21,235 nucleotides of DNA from a virus. Positions within the stretch are counted from its first letter, which is position 1. Every line of letters starts with the position of its first letter. Shown here piece after piece: positions 20,169-21,235 of the stretch. The stretch is from IMG/VR virus record IMGVR_UViG_3300045952_000267, positions 1-21,235 of that record; one strand, given 5' to 3'. The notes beneath the pieces are model-generated. The model was not told the origin of the DNA and did no database searches. It saw nothing but the letters and a program-made list of their open reading frames with translations. The translations under genes and the position numbers were made by a program.

Positions 20169-21235
20169 TGGCAGAAGACGTCGCAACTCTAAGTGTAGCA
20201 GTTGATTCCTCACAAGTCAATGCTGCTACTCAAGATCTAAATAATTTTGCCAATACTGCTGGCAGAATTCAGGCTATGTTCAATAACCTACAGCAGGTGG
20301 CCACAGGTGCTATGTCTGCTGCGGGTCGAGTAGCCGCGGGCATTGGTTCTGGAATGAACGTCGCTTCTGCAAGTATGGGTGCAGCAGCTCGTTCAGCTCA
20401 AGCTCTTGCGTCAGCTTTTGTAGCTGATGAATCAGGTGCAATTCGCCTTGGTGCAGCAATGCAAAGAGCGGGTGCAGCATTCCAGCAATTTGGGACAGGG
20501 GTACGAACTGCGGGTGTGTATGTCAATACCTTTTTAACCAATATTAGGCTAATGGGCTCGACTCTTATGTCGACCACTGGTAGCCTATTGTCCTTTGGTA
20601 CTGCTGCCAACACCGCCGCCAACAATGTTGTTCGATTGAATGCTGCTGCTAATGATAACATTCATGCTGTCCAGGCAGGACGTTACCATACTGCCAACCT
20701 AGCGGCGCAATTTCAGGATATTGCTGTCCAGGCGCAGACAGCGACTAACCCAATGCAGATCGCCCTGCAACAGGGCACCCAAATGTCGCTCATTTTCGCC
20801 GGAATGGGCGCAGCTGGCGCGTTTCGAACATTTGCTGGAGCGATTGCTTCTGTACTTTCGCCACTTAATTTCTTGATTATTGGACTTACCTATCTTGCTG
20901 CTGTTGGAGCTCAGGCAGTTTCTTGGATTCCGCTCATGCAACGCGGCCTTAACGCTTTGGCAGATATTATTCCGCGCATTAGTACTTCTGTTGCGATACT
21001 CGGGGCAGCTATGCTTGTGGCTTTTTCGCCGCAAATTATATCAACTGTAGTGAGCTTGACAGCATCGCTCATTCGCCTTACCGCTGTCATAGCTACCTTA
21101 GGTGTTGTGGGTGGATTTACCAATCCATTTACAGCATTTGTTTTGGCTATAGGTATAGCGGCGGCAGCGGCGGTTGAGTTTAGAGATGAACTTCAGCAAT
21201 ATTTTGGTCATGATATTGTTGCAGTGCTGGAGGAC
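20168..21235 (+). CDS. tail length tape measure protein, N-terminal part (continues past window)
   Basis: Start at ATG 20168, sharing a base with the TAA of the chaperone; 356 codons remain open to the window edge. The N-terminus is helical and Ala/Gln/Asn-rich (ATLSVAVDSSQVNAATQDLN...). RYHTANLAAQFQDIAVQAQT followed by ATNPMQIALQQGTQMSLIF is the signature of the lambda gpH-type tape measure N-terminal domain. Later hydrophobic stretches (LNFLIIGLTYLAAVG, residues ~236-250; SVAILGAAMLVAF and SLIRLTAVIATLGVVGGFT around 275-320) could insert into the host inner membrane during DNA ejection. The protein sets tail length; full length is not visible. Confidence 0.93.
   Translation, partial: MAEDVATLSVAVDSSQVNAATQDLNNFANTAGRIQAMFNNLQQVATGAMSAAGRVAAGIGSGMNVASASMGAAARSAQALASAFVADESGAIRLGAAMQRAGAAFQQFGTGVRTAGVYVNTFLTNIRLMGSTLMSTTGSLLSFGTAANTAANNVVRLNAAANDNIHAVQAGRYHTANLAAQFQDIAVQAQTATNPMQIALQQGTQMSLIFAGMGAAGAFRTFAGAIASVLSPLNFLIIGLTYLAAVGAQAVSWIPLMQRGLNALADIIPRISTSVAILGAAMLVAFSPQIISTVVSLTASLIRLTAVIATLGVVGGFTNPFTAFVLAIGIAAAAAVEFRDELQQYFGHDIVAVLED

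Noticed and set aside
383-21235. Searched for diversity-generating retroelement, integrase, insertion sequence, tRNA or toxin-antitoxin genes
   Set aside because: No reverse transcriptase, template/variable repeat pair, transposase motif, inverted-repeat-bounded element, cloverleaf or toxin pair was visible on either strand.

Overview
The window is a contiguous stretch of the late (virion structure and assembly) region of a tailed double-stranded DNA phage or prophage. Every gene reads on the + strand. Genes are packed with stop/start overlaps (ATGA, TAATG, GTGA), and there is no integrase, tRNA, rRNA or clear host gene. A lambda-type tape-measure gene, a tail-tube gene and a gpG/gpGT-type frameshifted chaperone pair indicate a long flexible tail (siphovirus morphology). 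The host is most likely Gram-negative. Repeat styles in the large fibre protein resemble proteins I recall from alphaproteobacterial (pro)phages, but that is memory-based and weak.

Layout. Positions 2-382 are the C-terminus of the major capsid protein, followed by a strong intrinsic terminator (416-453). A small gene with a Rho-N/SAP-like C-terminus follows (478-1035). From 1039 to 15092 there is a ~14 kb accessory block. It opens with two DxD glycosyltransferase-like genes (1039-1788, 1785-2543) and a possible 26-residue Arg-rich micro-ORF. A run of virion surface proteins follows: a short structural protein with an S74-chaperone-like tail, several beta-rich proteins, an 889-residue protein with a GH16-type glycanase domain plus Ig-like and lectin-like domains, a Gly-rich adhesin-like protein, and a 1026-residue protein built from about thirty 22-residue repeats and a terminal nonapeptide repeat. 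The block closes with a short conserved phage protein and two more genes that look carbohydrate or nucleotide-sugar related (13745-14563, 14526-15092).

The conserved head-tail and tail assembly genes resume at 15178: DnaT-like head-tail connector, a small unknown gene, a NusG-like regulator, a promoter-like and hairpin-rich leader, a second connector, a Mu gpF-like minor head protein, a gp10-like neck protein, tail terminator, tail tube, tail chaperones with a -1 slippery site (TTTTTTT, 19719-19725), and the start of the tape measure protein, which runs off the window.

How the parts may work together. The connector, neck, tail terminator, tube, chaperone and tape-measure genes build the neck and tail. 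The inserted block probably supplies the adsorption and surface-modifying layer (fibres, a glycan-degrading enzyme, adhesins). Its flanking glycosyltransferase-like genes suggest that virion fibres or host envelope glycans are sugar-modified. The NusG paralogue and RNA hairpins at gene junctions suggest transcription of the long late operon is tuned by processive antitermination. These links are inferences from gene order and motifs.
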